Below the pieces are notes generated by a model, which worked only from the letters and a program-made list of their open reading frames with translations, was not told where the DNA came from and searched no databases. A program made the position numbers and the translations under genes. This document shows, piece after piece, positions 30,977-35,541 of a stretch of 35,541 nt of DNA. The DNA lies in contig JALHLO010000008.1 in assembly GCA_022844525.1 (NCBI GenBank), forward strand, positions 1 through 35,541, given 5' to 3'. This DNA comes from Ramlibacter sp. (GTDB lineage Bacteria > Pseudomonadota > Gammaproteobacteria > Burkholderiales > Burkholderiaceae_C). Position 1 is the first letter of the stretch, and each line of letters begins with the position of its first letter.

Positions 30977-31208
30977 GGTGGTTTCGTTGTACTACGGGAA
31001 AGGGACGGATCGGGGGAAACCCTGATTTTAGTCAATGACACTACCGAGGCCTTACACAGTCATTTCTGTGTAAAGGCTTTGCTGATAGAGTCCGCGCGTT
31101 GGCCAATCGTCTCCTTCAACGCCGGAGCAACGAGGAAGCAACGCAGCGGGGGCTCCGCGGCGTTGGCGCCCCCTCGAAGACTCAAGCGAAACGACAGGAG
31201 AAACTTCA

Positions 31209-33275
<2,067 letters not shown>

Positions 33276-33277
33276 CG

Positions 33278-33305
33278 GTCATCCCCGCGCAGGCGGGGAC
33301 CCAGC
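33278..33305. repeat. REP-like palindromic unit
   Basis: GTCATCCCCGCGCAGGCGGGGACCCAGC; CCCCGC-GCAG-GCGGGG stem; translated minus frame reads WVPACAGMT, a familiar REP-derived string in GC-rich betaproteobacteria (from memory, not searched). Confidence 0.6.
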
Positions 33306-33312
33306 GCGTTTG

Positions 33313-33340
33313 AAAAGCGGCCCCGCGGGGCCGCTTTTTC
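33313..33340. terminator. bidirectional intrinsic terminator after hppA
   Basis: AAAAGCGGCCCC-GC-GGGGCCGCTTTT followed by TC. Confidence 0.85.
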
Positions 33341-34946
33341 ATGGCCCGACGATGCTCCGCGCCGCCGCCCGCGCCGTGAGGATGCACCCCGGCAGGAAGG
33401 TCCCCTCCAGCGAACGCTTGCCGTTGGCGCCCCCACCGCCGAAGCCCGCCGCCTCGCCGACGCAGTAGAGGCCGTCCATGGCCTGGCCCGCGCCATCGAG
33501 GACCCGGCTGCGCAGGTCCGTCACCAGGCCGCCCAGGCTCTTGCGGGTGATCAGCTGCATCCGGATGGCGATGAAGGGTCCCGCGCCCGGTTTCTGCAGC
33601 GGCGCCGGCGCGCAGGTGCGCAGCCGGTCCGGTCCCCACTGGCGGGCGTGCAGGATGCGCCGCAGCTGGTCGTCGTTGTGCAGCTTGTTGCCGCGCGCGA
33701 AGTTGGCATCGAAGGCATCGGCCGTGGCCTGCAGCACCTCGGGCCGCACGTGCTCGCCGCCGGTGAGCGCATTCATCCTGCCGGCGAGTCCGGCCAGGGT
33801 GTCGTCCACCAGGAAGTCCGGGCTCTCCTGCTGCAACTGCCGCACCAGCCGATGGTTGCCCAGCAGCATCTCCTTGAGGAAGGCCGCGAACTGCCGGTCG
33901 CGGATGCGCGGGTTGTGCTCGGCGCCCGAGATCGCCAGTTCCTTGGCGGCGATGCGCCAGTTCAGCAGGTGCCAGGTCCAGGGCTGGTCCTGCGCCGCGA
34001 CGCGCTGGCACAGGTCGTGGGTGTCGAAGCCCGTCACCAGCGGCTCGGGGCCGATGCGCCTGCCGCGGTGGTCGAGCCACAGGGCCGACTTGCACGGGAT
34101 CGTGGACAAGCCATGACCCTCGAAGTGCGGGTGCGGGTGCGGGATGCCCGCCGCGTAGTTCCACATCTCGCCGGCCGCCTCGATGCGCCCGCCGAGCCCT
34201 TCCACCAGGCGATGCAATCGGCCGTCCGCGTAAGGGTGGGCGCCATTGAGCATGGTCTTCGGCAAGGGCCGGCCCGCCACCCAGTTCGCGCGGCATTCCT
34301 CGTGGCCGCCGTTGAGGCCGCCCATGGCCAGTACCACCACCGGCGCGGCGATGCGCAGTTCCTCGCCGGTCTCCTCGTCGATGCCGGTGGCGCCGGCGAG
34401 CTGGCCGCCCGCGCGCTCCAGGCCGGTGATGCGCGTGCGCGCCAGCAGCCGCAGCCGGCCCTGGCCGCCGGCGCGCTCCACGGCTTCGATCATGCGCAGG
34501 GCCAGCAGCCGCGAGGTGCCCCACAGCACGTGGTAGCGCGGCACGGTGTTGCCCTCGCCCCAGCGGCCGCGTTCCACCCACTGCACCGCCGGCAGGAACT
34601 TCAGGCCGTGCGCCGTGAGCCAGTCGTAGACCTCGGCCCGCGAATGCTCGACGTAGTGGCGCGCCCAGGCGAGGCGCAGCGTGTCGGTGTCGCGCAGTTC
34701 GCCGAAGCGGATCCAGTCGGCCAGCGCCCGTTCGGGGTGGTCCGGGATCTTCATGCGCGCCTGCAGCGGCGTGCCCACCAGCGCCATGCCGCCGAAGGCC
34801 CACAGCGCCAGGCCGCCCAGGCGCTCGCGCGTGTCGCGATCGACCACGATGACGCTCTTTCCCGCCTGCAGGCATTCGAGCGCGGTGACCAGCCCGGCCA
34901 GGCCGCCGCCCACCACCAGCACGTCGCATTGCAGGGGGCCGCTCAT
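33339..34946 (-). CDS. FAD-binding dehydrogenase (COG3573/fumarate-reductase-like flavoprotein)
   Basis: MSGPLQCDVLVVGGGLAGLVTALECLQAGKSVIVVDRD; C-terminal GLYCVGEAAGFGGGGANGKRSLEGTFLPGCILTARAAARS; start at 34946. Confidence 0.88.
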   Translation of the reverse strand: MSGPLQCDVLVVGGGLAGLVTALECLQAGKSVIVVDRDTRERLGGLALWAFGGMALVGTPLQARMKIPDHPERALADWIRFGELRDTDTLRLAWARHYVEHSRAEVYDWLTAHGLKFLPAVQWVERGRWGEGNTVPRYHVLWGTSRLLALRMIEAVERAGGQGRLRLLARTRITGLERAGGQLAGATGIDEETGEELRIAAPVVVLAMGGLNGGHEECRANWVAGRPLPKTMLNGAHPYADGRLHRLVEGLGGRIEAAGEMWNYAAGIPHPHPHFEGHGLSTIPCKSALWLDHRGRRIGPEPLVTGFDTHDLCQRVAAQDQPWTWHLLNWRIAAKELAISGAEHNPRIRDRQFAAFLKEMLLGNHRLVRQLQQESPDFLVDDTLAGLAGRMNALTGGEHVRPEVLQATADAFDANFARGNKLHNDDQLRRILHARQWGPDRLRTCAPAPLQKPGAGPFIAIRMQLITRKSLGGLVTDLRSRVLDGAGQAMDGLYCVGEAAGFGGGGANGKRSLEGTFLPGCILTARAAARSIVGP

Positions 34947-35541
34947 GGCGCCAGCTTCCGCTTGAGCGCGCGCGCCACCGGCTGCGGCAGGCTGCCCAGG
35001 GAGCGCAGCAGGAAGGGCAGCACGCGCAGCTTGAGGCCCGAGAAGACGCTGGGGACCACGGCCTCGATCAGGTGGGGCCCGGGCGCGGCAAGGGCGCGCT
35101 CCAGCGCCGACGTGAACTCCTCTGCCGTCGTGGCGCGCACGGCGGCCACGCCCATCCCCTTGGCCAGTTGCACGAAATCGAGCCCGGGGTTGGCCAGGTC
35201 CAGCTGCGCCTTCGCCGTCGGGCCGGCCCGCTCCACGCCGACGCGTTCCAGTTCCACGTTGAGGATGGCGTAGGAGCGGTTGTTGAAGACGATGGAGATG
35301 ACGTTGAGCCGTTCCCGCGCCATGGTCCACAGCGCCTGGAAGGTGTACATGGAGGAGCCGTCGCCCACCAGCGCCAGCACCTGGCGGTCGGGGCACGCCA
35401 CCGCCGCGCCCACGGCCACGGGCAGGCCCTGGCCGATGGCGCCGCCGGTGAGCGCCAGCACGTCGTGGCGGGGCGCGCCGGCCGTGAACAGGGGCAGCAT
35501 GGTGCCCGAGGTCTGCGCCTCGTCGACGACGATGGCGTTGG
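34943..35541 (-). CDS. thiamine-pyrophosphate-requiring enzyme (acetolactate synthase/benzoylformate decarboxylase-like), N-terminus outside window
   Basis: GGAIGQGLPVAVGAAVACPDRQVLALVGDGSSMYTFQALWTMARERLNVISIVFNNRSYAIL (TPP GDGS...NN motif); ATGA overlap with the downstream flavoprotein gene. Confidence 0.88.
   Translation of the reverse strand, partial: NAIVVDEAQTSGTMLPLFTAGAPRHDVLALTGGAIGQGLPVAVGAAVACPDRQVLALVGDGSSMYTFQALWTMARERLNVISIVFNNRSYAILNVELERVGVERAGPTAKAQLDLANPGLDFVQLAKGMGVAAVRATTAEEFTSALERALAAPGPHLIEAVVPSVFSGLKLRVLPFLLRSLGSLPQPVARALKRKLAP

Overview
GC-rich chromosomal window that looks like a Burkholderiales/Comamonadaceae-type betaproteobacterium (inferred from gene content and order, not searched). 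It is mostly core metabolism. From left to right: the 3' end of an mnmC-like oxidoreductase gene; a receiver-like protein; an assimilatory sulfate operon (cysI-DUF934-cysH-cysD-cysN) followed by fdxA and a ferredoxin-NADP reductase; tRNA-Asn(GTT); a branched-chain-amino-acid ABC substrate-binding protein; two tail-to-tail PilZ genes; an aat-bpt N-degron pair; an IclR regulator; a D,D-endopeptidase; a minus-strand branched-chain amino-acid/phospholipid operon (ilvB-ilvH-ilvC-pssA-leuA type 2-leuA type 1); a sigma factor followed by DUF3619, DUF3106, RDD, dgkA and LOG genes; a P-II gene; nadE; a FemAB/GNAT-like gene; soluble and membrane pyrophosphatases; and a flavoprotein/TPP-enzyme pair. The most interesting non-annotated signals are: (i) a 17-aa Leu-rich leader peptide (MNRIALALLLSPHGRRR, with CTA codons) plus a terminator hairpin between pssA and the first of two tandem leuA genes, a strong candidate leucine attenuator that may be leaderless; (ii) a ~204-bp nested inverted-repeat (MITE/REP-like) element flanked by two 15-16 bp perfect hairpins between the LOG and P-II genes; (iii) an unlisted 52-aa single-TM small ORF with a good Shine-Dalgarno. 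No CRISPR array, prophage, transposase or defence island was seen.
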